The notes under the pieces are model-generated. The model saw only the letters and a list, made by a program, of their open reading frames with translations, did not search any database and was not told the origin of the DNA. From the NCBI RefSeq assembly GCF_003482105.1, contig NZ_QULM01000002.1:186001-250000 (forward strand): 64,000 nucleotides of DNA, given 5' to 3'. Source of the stretch: Coprococcus sp. OM04-5BH (GTDB taxonomy: Bacteria; Bacillota; Clostridia; Lachnospirales; Lachnospiraceae). This document shows positions 1 through 9,837 of the stretch, in pieces. Every line of letters starts with the position of its first letter. Positions within the stretch are counted from its first letter, which is position 1. A program made the translations under genes and the position numbers.

Positions 1-644
<644 letters not shown>

Positions 645-711
645 ATGTCTGTCTTATTCTACCCTTATACTCTGCTATGTCTGACCAAATTCCAAGCCAA
701 ACACAATGTAT

Positions 712-739
712 ATTTTATATAAATGTTGGATTTTGTCAA
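712..739 (-). promoter_or_regulatory. Predicted sigma-A promoter of rsmD-coaD
   Basis: Read on the minus strand, TTGACA (734-739) is followed after 16 bases by TAAAAT (712-717). The start point would be near 705, about 60 bases before the rsmD ATG. It lies in the short gap after the cellulase stop codon, where no terminator hairpin is obvious. Confidence 0.6.
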
Positions 740-755
740 CCATTAATTTACATAA

Positions 756-2312
756 CTAATTACCAAGTATTTTATCTCTTATATATTTTCCTGTGTCGGA
801 TATGTCCGATTCACTGAAATCTGATACCGTCGTTGAAGACGATGAGAACAGGGAAGCAGTCTCCGCCTTGTTAGACAGGCTCCAGGATGCATAGCTCAAA
901 TTATATTTATCGATAAATTCAAACCAGGCATCAGCCTCATTATAATCTATGGCTCCGTTTCCCGATGCATCACATATACTGAACTCACTTATAAATACAG
1001 GAAGACCGTTGTCTATAGCCTTGCTTATCTTATCCCTCAGCTCCTGCTTGTGAGTTGCCGCATAGAAGTGGGCAGCATACATTATATTGTCATATCCTGT
1101 TACAGGATTCTCTGACGCAATATCCACATCCTGTGACCAGGTAGGTGTGCCAACTATGATGATGGCATCCTTGTCATTTGCCCTTATAACCGGTATTATA
1201 GTCTCCGCATAGCTCTTAACATCGGTCCATGTGGTTCCGCCGTTAGGTTCATTACATATCTCGTAAAGCACGTTGTCATACTCTGCGTATTCCTTTGAAA
1301 CCGTATTAAAGAAATCCTTAGCGTCCTCAATATGATTATTAGGATTATTGTCATTTAATATGTGCCAGTCGATTATCACATACATACCAAGATCTGATGC
1401 ATAGCCAACTCCGTCATCAAGAAGCTTCTTTATCTCAGCCTTGTCTCCTCCGCTGCAATAACCATAGGAGTCGCCTGTATCGGTATACATGGCAAGTCGG
1501 ATGAGATTTGCCCCCCAGTCGTCCCTTAAGGTTTTGAATGTTTCTTCACTTACATACTGTGGGAACCATGTCATTCCATGAGTACTTAATCCCTTAAGCT
1601 GGTACTTATCGCCGTTTTTGTCCACAAGATCAGTGCCCTTTACGCTGAGCTTTCCATGATTTTCAACAGGTGTGCCACTCTCCGGTTCGGGCTTCTTTTT
1701 ACTTTCAGCCTCTGCCTCCGCTTCCTCAGTTTCGGTCTCTTTCTTCTCTGTACCTGTATATAACTCGCCATTTATATACAGCCTGTAGTCCTTCACTGTA
1801 ACATCATCAGCCTTCACATTGAAGCCAAAATTAACATTTCCACCTGCCTTAAGTTCAGCAGTATAATCATATCCCACTACTGTAATGGTATCGCCGTTTA
1901 CCTCTGCCTTGCCGCCCCATATATCCGCAAGCTCAGGCTCCGATGCAAATACCAGCTCGATCTTCCAGCCAGTAACATCCTTCTTGTCCTTATTGTAAAT
2001 GATCACATTCTTGGTTGCGGCGTTCTTACCGTTTTCCTGCCATGAAGAATTGTCCGAAATGCTGGCATAATACAACATCTCCACATCCTTCGAAGCCGCT
2101 TCCGTGCTCTCCTCTGATGAAGTATCTTCCCCCTCATCCTTTGCGCTTTCCGTAGCTGCCTCTGTAGATACATAAGGAACCGTATCGTCATTACCTGTTT
2201 TGTCATCCTTTTTTCCTGATAATGAAATAATAACCGCTGTAAGTACCCCTATAACAAGTACAAGTCCGATTATCACCCCAAGCATTATCTTACTTTTCTT
2301 ATCCTTCATCAT
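756..2312 (-). CDS. Membrane-anchored CBM2-GH5 endoglucanase (cellulase)
   Basis: The ATG at 2312 is chosen because AAGGAGGAG lies just upstream; the reading frame is open further but without a site. The 518-residue product has a lysine-rich start and one membrane segment (about 10-30) and no evident cleavage site, so it is probably anchored outside the cell. An acidic Ser/Thr linker precedes a family-2-like carbohydrate-binding module (about 77-185, with TGWKIELVF and GGNVNFGFNV). After a Glu-rich linker comes a glycoside hydrolase family 5 domain (about 222-518): acid/base Glu in EICNEPNG (Glu355) and nucleophile Glu in VFISEFS (Glu443). The family cleaves beta-1,4-glucans. It sits as an insertion between recG-moxR and rsmD. 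The substrate is inferred, not shown. Confidence 0.9.
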   Translation of the reverse strand: MMKDKKSKIMLGVIIGLVLVIGVLTAVIISLSGKKDDKTGNDDTVPYVSTEAATESAKDEGEDTSSEESTEAASKDVEMLYYASISDNSSWQENGKNAATKNVIIYNKDKKDVTGWKIELVFASEPELADIWGGKAEVNGDTITVVGYDYTAELKAGGNVNFGFNVKADDVTVKDYRLYINGELYTGTEKKETETEEAEAEAESKKKPEPESGTPVENHGKLSVKGTDLVDKNGDKYQLKGLSTHGMTWFPQYVSEETFKTLRDDWGANLIRLAMYTDTGDSYGYCSGGDKAEIKKLLDDGVGYASDLGMYVIIDWHILNDNNPNNHIEDAKDFFNTVSKEYAEYDNVLYEICNEPNGGTTWTDVKSYAETIIPVIRANDKDAIIIVGTPTWSQDVDIASENPVTGYDNIMYAAHFYAATHKQELRDKISKAIDNGLPVFISEFSICDASGNGAIDYNEADAWFEFIDKYNLSYASWSLSNKAETASLFSSSSTTVSDFSESDISDTGKYIRDKILGN

Positions 2313-2400
2313 TCTCTCCTCCTTGAACTTCAGCCTATTTAAAATTTGTCTTCGGCTACATAGCAAGTTTTTATACAATATTTGTCATGCTCTATATCAC

Positions 2401-3630
2401 TTAACGCTTTATTTTTCTTATGGCTCTGTTTAACTCCGACATTTCCTTTACACCGGCTCGTCCTCTTCCGTACCTTACCCTGCGGTACACATCTGACACA
2501 TGACTGAAATCTTCATCTGTGGTCTGCTCTATGGCAGTATCTATGTCCCTGGTGGTCATCTGAGCCTTAAGTGTTATATCATACCTGTAGTTCATAACCG
2601 CATATCTGTAGATCTTTCTGAACCTCTCCTCAAGGCTTAACTGCTCCTTTATCCTTTGGAACACATTCTTTTTCTCCACATCATAGTCCACACTCATATC
2701 AGCCTTTTCTACTATGTCAGTCCGGACACGTCTTGCCATTACCCTTTTTAACATCCACCTGATCAGTCTGTACATTAAATACAGTGCAAGCACGGTCATT
2801 ACGAAGTATAACAGCACATCAAAGTTTTCTCCCACATACCCCGACGCCTGCCGGCTTCTTTCGTTTTGCACCGTATCAGCTCCCGAAGACGCCTGTCCCG
2901 TATACGACACGAAGCTGTACAGGAAATGATATGCCAGATATATGGCAGCGCCTATGTACTTCACCACGGTAACTATCATATCAAGCATCCTGTTAAAGAT
3001 CCTCTCAACCATATCAACCCTGGATACAAAGAAGCACAGGGAAAATATCAAAAGAAAGGTGATAACAAAGCCGGAATTTATCCTTATTATGTTTCTGAAT
3101 GGTATCATTTCTGTATCAGCGGTACAACCGATATACTTATCTATTCCTTCCGCATACATGCTAAGAAGATAACAAAGAAGCAGCACCAGCAGGAACGCAA
3201 ATGCCACATTCTTTAAAAGACCGCTTCCCACATATACTCCGTATATGTATATGATGAGACAGGTTAAGAACATGACCCATGGCACATCATCCACCTTCTT
3301 CAGGTTCATTCCGCGTCTGTTGTATATGACTGACTCACCTGCATTGTGAAATATGAGCAGTCCGAAAAATATCCTGTATCCAACTGTGAATACCGGAAAA
3401 AACAAGGGGACAACAAGAATCAAATGCAGTGCTTCCATAAGGAAATAGTAAGGTACCATTTCCCTGATAACCCAGGACAAAGCAAATATCCCTGCAATAT
3501 ATACCATATCCCATGTCCTCGGTTCCTGTTTCACACATATGACACAGAAGAAAAAGTACAGTAGAACAGAATACAGAACATCATATATACATGCAAGTAT
3601 CCTTCTGCCTGCATACAGCTTATGTTTCAT
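2401..3630 (-). CDS. Polytopic membrane protein of the MoxR-DUF58 locus, DUF4129-like C-terminus
   Basis: This 409-residue protein has about nine hydrophobic segments in its first 310 residues, then a soluble basic tail with the pattern SLEERFRKIYRYAV followed by MTTRDID. The tail resembles the DUF4129 ends of transglutaminase-like proteins found beside MoxR and DUF58 genes. No transglutaminase Cys-His-Asp triad is visible, so enzymatic activity is not claimed. It overlaps the preceding DUF58 gene by 11 bases, which indicates translational coupling. The three genes probably form a membrane-associated complex with a MoxR chaperone, acting on an unidentified envelope or secreted target. Confidence 0.7.
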   Translation of the reverse strand: MKHKLYAGRRILACIYDVLYSVLLYFFFCVICVKQEPRTWDMVYIAGIFALSWVIREMVPYYFLMEALHLILVVPLFFPVFTVGYRIFFGLLIFHNAGESVIYNRRGMNLKKVDDVPWVMFLTCLIIYIYGVYVGSGLLKNVAFAFLLVLLLCYLLSMYAEGIDKYIGCTADTEMIPFRNIIRINSGFVITFLLIFSLCFFVSRVDMVERIFNRMLDMIVTVVKYIGAAIYLAYHFLYSFVSYTGQASSGADTVQNERSRQASGYVGENFDVLLYFVMTVLALYLMYRLIRWMLKRVMARRVRTDIVEKADMSVDYDVEKKNVFQRIKEQLSLEERFRKIYRYAVMNYRYDITLKAQMTTRDIDTAIEQTTDEDFSHVSDVYRRVRYGRGRAGVKEMSELNRAIRKIKR

Positions 3631-4741
3631 TATACCCTATCTCCACTCCCTTCATATATCCCCGAACAGACTCAAAGCCGTTTATATCATAATATGGCAC
3701 CAGCATACTTATACCTACGCCATTTGCCCACATATGATCAAGCTTCTGTAACAGATCAGCCTTATAATAAGGGGAAATCACCACATAATATATATCAGGA
3801 TCCACATTTCTCACTTCCCTGTCCAGCACCTCATAAAAATCCTGAATACCGCTGTTGCCGTTTATCCTGGCCAGGCATTTATTTACAGATTTAAGAGCCT
3901 CGGATCCGTTGCCCTTAAACATACAATTCTCCTTAGTTTCAAGGATATCCCTGCCATTTGAATAAAATTCAATATCCTGTTTCCTGCCAACCAGGCTTTC
4001 AGCCACAGTCCTCACCAGACTTATGCTTACCTCCTGAAGCTTCTCCGGCCTGATCATGGAATGAGGCTCCAGATTAAGAAGTATCCTTACGACTCCGCTG
4101 CACACACTGTTATGCTTGTTCACCATAAGCCTGTCATTCATGGCGGATGCCTTCCAGTTGATACTTCTCATGCTGTCTCCGTACACATACTCCCTTATAC
4201 CTGCATAGGCAAATGGGTCGGGCATAAGCCGTCTCCTGACCTCTATCTCCCCAAGGATATCATTCATGCTGTCCTCTATCCTGTCATATGGATACGCCAA
4301 AGGGAATACATACACACCGGCATCAAGCTTAAGATATCTGGCATACTGCTTCACCATAAAATAATCCCTGGCAATAATGCTTACAGAGCTTATGGAATAA
4401 AATCCACGTTTTCTTGCAACAAAATCTATATTTCTGGTTATCTTTTCATTGCTCATTACAGAAAATCCGTCATTCCTGTAATTCATATCCGTAACATCAG
4501 TATTCACCCTGTCACAGAACTCAAGATATCTGGACACGGCGAATTTAACATGAAGTACTGTAAGCGGTAGCACCTTGGCATTATTTATCCGTTCTGATAT
4601 GTATGCCTTCTCACCGATCTCCATATGGGGAACCGAAAAGGAAACGTCAACATCCAGCCGCCTGTCCCAGTTCTTTTTAAATATTTTTTGCTGAGCATAA
4701 TATATACATATACATATAACAGCCGAAACAACAAGTACCAT
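3620..4741 (-). CDS. DUF58 family protein
   Basis: The 373-residue protein begins with one hydrophobic segment (about 1-16). Near residue 180 it carries the DUF58 signature: GIREYVYGDSMRSINWKASA followed by a LMVNKH block. The C-terminal part has a von Willebrand A-like arrangement expected for the family. DUF58 proteins are encoded next to MoxR ATPases throughout bacteria and are thought to be their partners; the molecular role is not established. The start ATG follows the moxR stop directly, and a GGGAAAG site lies within the end of moxR. Confidence 0.87.
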   Translation of the reverse strand: MVLVVSAVICICIYYAQQKIFKKNWDRRLDVDVSFSVPHMEIGEKAYISERINNAKVLPLTVLHVKFAVSRYLEFCDRVNTDVTDMNYRNDGFSVMSNEKITRNIDFVARKRGFYSISSVSIIARDYFMVKQYARYLKLDAGVYVFPLAYPYDRIEDSMNDILGEIEVRRRLMPDPFAYAGIREYVYGDSMRSINWKASAMNDRLMVNKHNSVCSGVVRILLNLEPHSMIRPEKLQEVSISLVRTVAESLVGRKQDIEFYSNGRDILETKENCMFKGNGSEALKSVNKCLARINGNSGIQDFYEVLDREVRNVDPDIYYVVISPYYKADLLQKLDHMWANGVGISMLVPYYDINGFESVRGYMKGVEIGYNET

Positions 4742-5695
4742 TTATCTTTCCCAACTTTCAACAGGAACCTGTATCTCCCCTACAATATTCTCAATCAGTC
4801 TGTAGGAATTTCTCGTATCTCCCATGGAATTGACGGCTATGATCCTGTGTCCCAGCACATAAGGTGCAACAGCTCTCACATCATCCGGTTCAACATATCC
4901 ACGCCCCCTCATGGCAGCATATGCCTGACTGCACCCGGCTAACATCAGCGTTCCTCTGGAGCTGGCGCCACATGAAATATGAGGATTTTTCCTGGTTCCC
5001 ATAATTATGTCAACTATATATTTCTTTACACATTCATGGACAAATACACCCTTGATGCTTTTCTTCATTTCCATAATATCAGAAATATCCACAACACTTT
5101 CTATCTTTATCTCCTTTTCTCCTGCGATAAATCTGTTTATTATGGCAAGCTCCTCATTACTGTCTGTGTCCTCCATGCTTATCTTCATGGAGAATCTGTC
5201 AAGCTCTGCCTCAGGAAGCGGATATGTGCCTGCATTTTCAATGGAGTTTTCTGTTGCAATAACAAAAAAAGGCTCTGTCAAAGCTCTGGTAACTCCGTCT
5301 GTACTTACCTGCCTCTCACCCATTGCCTCAAGAAGTGCCGACTGGGTTCTCGGAGTGGCACGGTTTATCTCATCAGCCAGCAATATATTGGCAAATACCG
5401 GTCCCGGCACAAACTCAAACTCAGAGGTGCTTCTATTAAATATATTAATTCCGGTTATATCCGACGGCAGCAGGTCAGGGGTAAACTGAACACGCTTGAA
5501 TACACCAGATATACTTTCCGCAAGGCATCTTGCCATGGTGGTCTTTCCTGTTCCCGGTCTGTCCTCAAGCAACACATGTCCGTCAGCAAGAAGAGACACC
5601 AGCATAAGCTCAATAGCTTTGTCCTTACCCACTATTACACGACTTATATTATCCTTTATAAGCTTTATCTTTGATGCAATTTCTTTGATCTCCAT
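4742..5695 (-). CDS. MoxR family AAA+ ATPase
   Basis: The ATG at 5695 is preferred over an in-frame TTG at 5707, because the TTG is part of the TTGGGAGA ribosome binding site. The 317-residue ATPase has Walker A EDRPGTGKT (about 44-52), Walker B ILLADEINRA (about 104-113), and the MoxR-typical QSALLEAMGERQVS stretch. MoxR proteins act as chaperone-like ATPases that help insert cofactors or assemble complexes, usually with DUF58/VWA partners. It begins 16 bases after recG, so it is probably co-transcribed with it. The Arg in the Walker A (DRPG rather than the common DVPG) is a minor departure. Confidence 0.92.
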   Translation of the reverse strand: MEIKEIASKIKLIKDNISRVIVGKDKAIELMLVSLLADGHVLLEDRPGTGKTTMARCLAESISGVFKRVQFTPDLLPSDITGINIFNRSTSEFEFVPGPVFANILLADEINRATPRTQSALLEAMGERQVSTDGVTRALTEPFFVIATENSIENAGTYPLPEAELDRFSMKISMEDTDSNEELAIINRFIAGEKEIKIESVVDISDIMEMKKSIKGVFVHECVKKYIVDIIMGTRKNPHISCGASSRGTLMLAGCSQAYAAMRGRGYVEPDDVRAVAPYVLGHRIIAVNSMGDTRNSYRLIENIVGEIQVPVESWER

Positions 5696-5711
5696 ATCTT
5701 CTCCCAATACA

Positions 5712-7727
5712 TCATAATACAGTCTGGGCAGTCATAGCATTTCCCATCCTGCCAACATCCAGTTTATCTTTATATTCCCGGTATACATCCTGGGCAAGTC
5801 TAAGCATATCTGCGTGGTTATAGATATCACCCACCTTAAACATAAACTCACCACTCTGCCTTATTCCGAAGAAATCCCCGGGACCTCTGCGCTTAAGATC
5901 TTCATTTGCAATGTAGAAGCCATCATTGGACTCTGCCAGTACGTTAAGCCTGTCCATTATCTCTTCCTTCTTGCTTCCACTTAAGAATATACAGTAGGAC
6001 TGGTTACTGCCCCTTCCCACGCGGCCTCTGAGCTGATGAAGGGCGGCAAGACCGAAACGCTCGGAATTCTCCACCATCATGACTGTGGCATTAGGATTAT
6101 TTATACCAACCTCTATAACCGTGGTGGATACCAGTACGTCTATGGTTCCATCATAGAAATCCTGAAGTATCTGCCTCTTCTCCTCACCGGACATCTTTCC
6201 GTGTAGATAAGCTACTGACACTTCATTTCCATAATATTTCTTCAGGTCATCGGCGTAATCAATTACATTTGCCACGTCGTCCATATCCTCATTCTGGTTC
6301 ACCATAGGACACACGATATAGGCCTGATGGCCCTTCTTCACCTCACTTCCGATAAACTTGTGGGCAGTCTCCCTGTAGTTGTAATCAACCACGCAGTTCT
6401 TTATAGGTATCCTTCCTGCAGGAAGCTCATTTATCACCGAAATGTCCAGATCACCATACATTATTATGGCAAGGGTTCTGGGTATCGGTGTGGCACTCAT
6501 GACCATAACATGGGGATTATAGCCCTTAAGTGCCAGGTTTTCTCTTTGTCTCACTCCAAATCTGTGCTGCTCATCTGTTATAACAAGCCCCAGCTCATCA
6601 TATGTAACCTTCTCCTGGATCAGGGCATGGGTTCCTATTATTATGTCTGCCCTGTGTTCACTTATATCGCTGCACACAAGCCTTTTTTCCTTTGCCGTCA
6701 TAGAACCGCACAACAGGACAACTTTTATATCATAAGGTTCAAATAACTTAACAAGGTCGTTATAATGCTGGGTTGCCAGCACCTCCGTAGGTGCCATGAG
6801 GACTCCCTGTCTTCCCGACAATGCCATGGCATATAATGCTATGGCTGCAACTATTGTCTTTCCCGACCCTACATCACCCTCTATGAGCCTGTTCATGATC
6901 CTGTCTGACGCCATGTCTGAAAGCACATCATCCACCGCATTTTTCTGTCCCCCGGTGAGCTTATAGGGAAGTGACTCTATAAATTCTGCCACCTGAACAT
7001 CCTTATTTACCACATAATGATTTTCATTTACAGAGTTGCTCTCTTTGTTCCTGTCCATATTGTAGAGAAAACCAATAAACTCGTTAAAGGCAATACGCTT
7101 TATGGCCGCAACCAGAGACTCCTCATTTGCCGGATAATGTATGTTCATAAGAGCGTCACTCATACTCATCAGATGATTTCTCTTTCTGATATCCTCCGGC
7201 AGGAAATCCTTCATACGCTTTATCACTGCCTCACTGTTTTTTACAGCCTTCTGTATGGTCTTGCTGGTCACGCCCTTGACACAGGAATATACCGGCTGCC
7301 ACACAGACAGCAGCTCCATATATTTATTCTTCACATAGTATTCAGGCTGGGTCATCGTAAGCATGCCATTCTTCCTGGTCACATCCCCCACGAATACATA
7401 GCTCTCACCAATATGAAAAAAATTACGCAGAAAAGGACAATTAAACCATGTAAGTTTAATTGTCCCTGTAAAATCTTTGGCATAAACGGAGCACAATGTC
7501 ATATTGCGCACCTTCTTAACCTCAACCCTTGAATTTATAACTGCAAATACCGCCTCTCTTGCTCCGCATGAAACGTCAGCTATGTCCTTAGGGCTGCTGT
7601 AATTAACATATGATCTTGGATAGTAATTAACAAGGTCTTCCACAGTAAAAATCCCAAGCCTTGAAAAAGACTCTGCGGTCTTCTCTCCAACACCCTTTAC
7701 TGCTGTAACACTATCACCAATTACCAT
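5712..7727 (-). CDS. recG: ATP-dependent DNA helicase RecG
   Basis: The 671-residue protein matches the family length. An N-terminal wedge/OB domain occupies about 1-240. Helicase motifs follow: GDVGSGKT (about 284), MAPTEVLATQHY, ITDEQHRFGVRQR, VMSATPIPRTLA, and VGRGSNQSYC in motif VI. RecG remodels stalled replication forks and Holliday junctions by reverse branch migration. The start MVIGDSVTAVKG is preceded by CAGGGAG. In many Firmicutes recG is followed at once by rsmD and coaD; here five kilobases of MoxR/cellulase genes intervene. Upstream lie fakA and the Asp23 gene, which is the standard neighbourhood. Confidence 0.97.
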   Translation of the reverse strand: MVIGDSVTAVKGVGEKTAESFSRLGIFTVEDLVNYYPRSYVNYSSPKDIADVSCGAREAVFAVINSRVEVKKVRNMTLCSVYAKDFTGTIKLTWFNCPFLRNFFHIGESYVFVGDVTRKNGMLTMTQPEYYVKNKYMELLSVWQPVYSCVKGVTSKTIQKAVKNSEAVIKRMKDFLPEDIRKRNHLMSMSDALMNIHYPANEESLVAAIKRIAFNEFIGFLYNMDRNKESNSVNENHYVVNKDVQVAEFIESLPYKLTGGQKNAVDDVLSDMASDRIMNRLIEGDVGSGKTIVAAIALYAMALSGRQGVLMAPTEVLATQHYNDLVKLFEPYDIKVVLLCGSMTAKEKRLVCSDISEHRADIIIGTHALIQEKVTYDELGLVITDEQHRFGVRQRENLALKGYNPHVMVMSATPIPRTLAIIMYGDLDISVINELPAGRIPIKNCVVDYNYRETAHKFIGSEVKKGHQAYIVCPMVNQNEDMDDVANVIDYADDLKKYYGNEVSVAYLHGKMSGEEKRQILQDFYDGTIDVLVSTTVIEVGINNPNATVMMVENSERFGLAALHQLRGRVGRGSNQSYCIFLSGSKKEEIMDRLNVLAESNDGFYIANEDLKRRGPGDFFGIRQSGEFMFKVGDIYNHADMLRLAQDVYREYKDKLDVGRMGNAMTAQTVL

Positions 7728-7780
7728 CTCTGTTCTCCCTGTTATAAACCATCAGTGACAATCCGGCAGCAACACCGGTA

Positions 7781-9460
7781 TTACTCAACTGATACTATAT
7801 AATAGTATATAGGCTGGCCTCCGAAATAAAGTGATACATCACAGTCAGGAAACTCTTCCGATACTCTCTCTGACAATTTCTCTGCATCCTCTTTCGTTAC
7901 ATCACTGCCGTAATATATACTGATTATCTCCTTGTCCTCGTCATAGCACTCTGAAATAACATCAAATGCCACATCCGCAATATCACTTCCCACTGCAAGA
8001 AGTCCCTTGTCGGAAAGACCCATTATGTCTCCCTGCTTTATAGTCTTGCCGTCTATGCTTGTATCCCTTACTGCATATGTCACCTGTCCGCTCTTGACAT
8101 TCTCGATAGCCTCAAGCATATTCGTCTTATTGTCCTCAAGACTGATGGTCGAATCATAAGCTATCATCGCACTTATGCCCTGTGGAGCATTGGCGGTAGC
8201 CATTACTATGACATTCTTGTCCTCACAGAGATCGGCAGCCTGGTTGGCAGCAAGCACAACATTCTTATTATTAGGAAAGATAAATACATTCTTTGCATTA
8301 ACCTTGTCAATGGCATTGAGCATATCCTCAGTACTTGGGTTCATGGTCTGACCACCTTCTATAACATAATCAACCCCAAGCTCCACAAAGAGATCCTTGA
8401 GACCATCACCCATTGATACGGCTATGAAACCACATTCCTTGGAAGGCTTCTCCTGCTTCTTACGTCTAATCTCTTCCTGTTTCTCTGCTTCTTCCTTGTC
8501 CGCTGAGGTCATAAGTCTCTCATTATGCTCAAGCCTCATATTATCGACCTTCATATTAGAGAGGTATCCGTAGGTAAGACCCTTCTCAAATGCCTGACCA
8601 GGATGATTTGTATGAACATGTATCTTAACGATACCATCAAAGGCAACACATACTATTGAATCACCAATAGACTCAAGGTAAGCTTTAAGCTTATCCTCCT
8701 CATCCTCGTCAAAGGGCTTCTCAAGATTTATTATAAACTCTGTACAATATCCGAATTTAATATCTGCTGTGGATATATCGTTGCTTGACGCTCCTGTCAC
8801 AGTCTTCTTAACCACCGGTGCAGTCATGGTCTCATCCACAACAACCTTTCCTGTAAGGGCATCAACGGCTCCCTGAAGGACAACCATAAGTCCCTTTCCA
8901 CCGGAATCCACAACACCCGCCTCCTTAAGTACAGGAAGCATCTCGGGAGTCCTGTCAAGGACCTCATTACCATGGGCAATAACATCTTCACAGAACTGCT
9001 CAAGGGACACATCAGCATCGGCGCACTCTCTTGCCTTGGTTGCAACGCCCTTGGCAACGGTAAGGATAGTTCCCTCCTTAGGCTTCATAACCGCCTTGTA
9101 TGCAGTCTCAACTGCCTTCTGGAATGCATCAGCTATCACATGGACATCCAGTTCCTTCTCGTCAGCTATCTTCTTGCTGAAGCCACGAAGCAGCTGGGAT
9201 AATATAACACCCGAATTACCTCTGGCACCTCTTAATGATCCTGTAGACATGGCTCTTGCTATGCCAGGCATATCAGAATCTGACACTGCCTCAACCTCTC
9301 TCTTGGCTGAAAGTATGGTAAGGGTCATATTAGTTCCGGTATCTCCGTCAGGAACCGGAAAGACATTCAGTTCATTAATGTATTCCTTATTCTTATCAAG
9401 ATTTAATGCACCGGCAACAAATGCTTTCTTAAGCATTGCTGCGTTAATCGTATTATTCAC
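7781..9460 (-). CDS. fakA: Fatty acid kinase FakA / DAK2 domain protein (YloV-like)
   Basis: A GTG start at 9460 lies 10 bases after GGAGG. The 559-residue protein starts with a DAK2 (dihydroxyacetone-kinase L) domain whose phosphate-binding signature NVFPVPDGDTGTNM is at about 28-41, followed by RGARGNSGVILSQLLRG. A middle DAK1-like region and a DegV-like C-terminal part complete the FakA layout. FakA phosphorylates fatty acids bound by FakB (DegV) proteins, feeding exogenous fatty acids into phospholipids at the membrane. It follows an Asp23 gene with a 17-base gap and precedes recG, the canonical yloU-yloV-recG order. Activity is inferred from family. Confidence 0.9.
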   Translation of the reverse strand: MNNTINAAMLKKAFVAGALNLDKNKEYINELNVFPVPDGDTGTNMTLTILSAKREVEAVSDSDMPGIARAMSTGSLRGARGNSGVILSQLLRGFSKKIADEKELDVHVIADAFQKAVETAYKAVMKPKEGTILTVAKGVATKARECADADVSLEQFCEDVIAHGNEVLDRTPEMLPVLKEAGVVDSGGKGLMVVLQGAVDALTGKVVVDETMTAPVVKKTVTGASSNDISTADIKFGYCTEFIINLEKPFDEDEEDKLKAYLESIGDSIVCVAFDGIVKIHVHTNHPGQAFEKGLTYGYLSNMKVDNMRLEHNERLMTSADKEEAEKQEEIRRKKQEKPSKECGFIAVSMGDGLKDLFVELGVDYVIEGGQTMNPSTEDMLNAIDKVNAKNVFIFPNNKNVVLAANQAADLCEDKNVIVMATANAPQGISAMIAYDSTISLEDNKTNMLEAIENVKSGQVTYAVRDTSIDGKTIKQGDIMGLSDKGLLAVGSDIADVAFDVISECYDEDKEIISIYYGSDVTKEDAEKLSERVSEEFPDCDVSLYFGGQPIYYYIVSVE

Positions 9461-9477
9461 TGCTAACTATCCTCCAA

Positions 9478-9837
9478 CTAATCCAATACCTTAACGTCTT
9501 CCACATATACATTTATCTGGCTGACCTTAAGAGAAGTAAAATCTTCCACCTTATACTTAACAGACTGCATAAGGTTATCTGTAACTGCCTTGATACTGAC
9601 ACCATAAGCAACAACTATATGAAAATCTATAACTATATCACCGTTCTCATCAAACTTAACGCTGACACCCTTACTGATATTGTCTCTCTTCAACTGTTTT
9701 ACGAGACCATCCTTAAGACTGACTATTCCCATTCCGACTATTCCGAAACAATCAAGAGCAGTAAGCCCTGCCACCTGCGCTACCACATTCTCATCAAGAC
9801 TTACGGTCCCGATATCACCATCAATATATTCTTTCAT
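9478..9837 (-). CDS. Asp23/Gls24 family envelope stress protein (YloU-like)
   Basis: The ATG at 9837 is preceded by TTGGAGGC at the right spacing, giving 119 residues; an upstream in-frame GTG at 9900 has a poorer setting. The protein begins MKEYIDGDIGTVSLDENVVA and has the alternating beta/alpha pattern of Asp23 (VAYGVSIKAVTDNLMQSV, VSQINVYVEDV). Asp23 proteins lie near the membrane and are linked to envelope homeostasis; the YloU type is always paired with the DAK2 kinase. The gene sits at the end of an unusually long structured 5' leader (see 9838-10076). Confidence 0.9.
   Translation of the reverse strand: MKEYIDGDIGTVSLDENVVAQVAGLTALDCFGIVGMGIVSLKDGLVKQLKRDNISKGVSVKFDENGDIVIDFHIVVAYGVSIKAVTDNLMQSVKYKVEDFTSLKVSQINVYVEDVKVLD

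Noticed and set aside
2313-2378. Upstream extension of the cellulase by 22 residues
   Set aside because: The extension includes the AAGGAGGAG ribosome site of the chosen ATG and would put a basic segment before an already complete signal anchor.
4979-5674. 231-codon open frame antisense to moxR
   Set aside because: Its composition is odd (Cys-, His- and Tyr-rich), it has no ribosome site, and it is fully covered by the clear MoxR gene.
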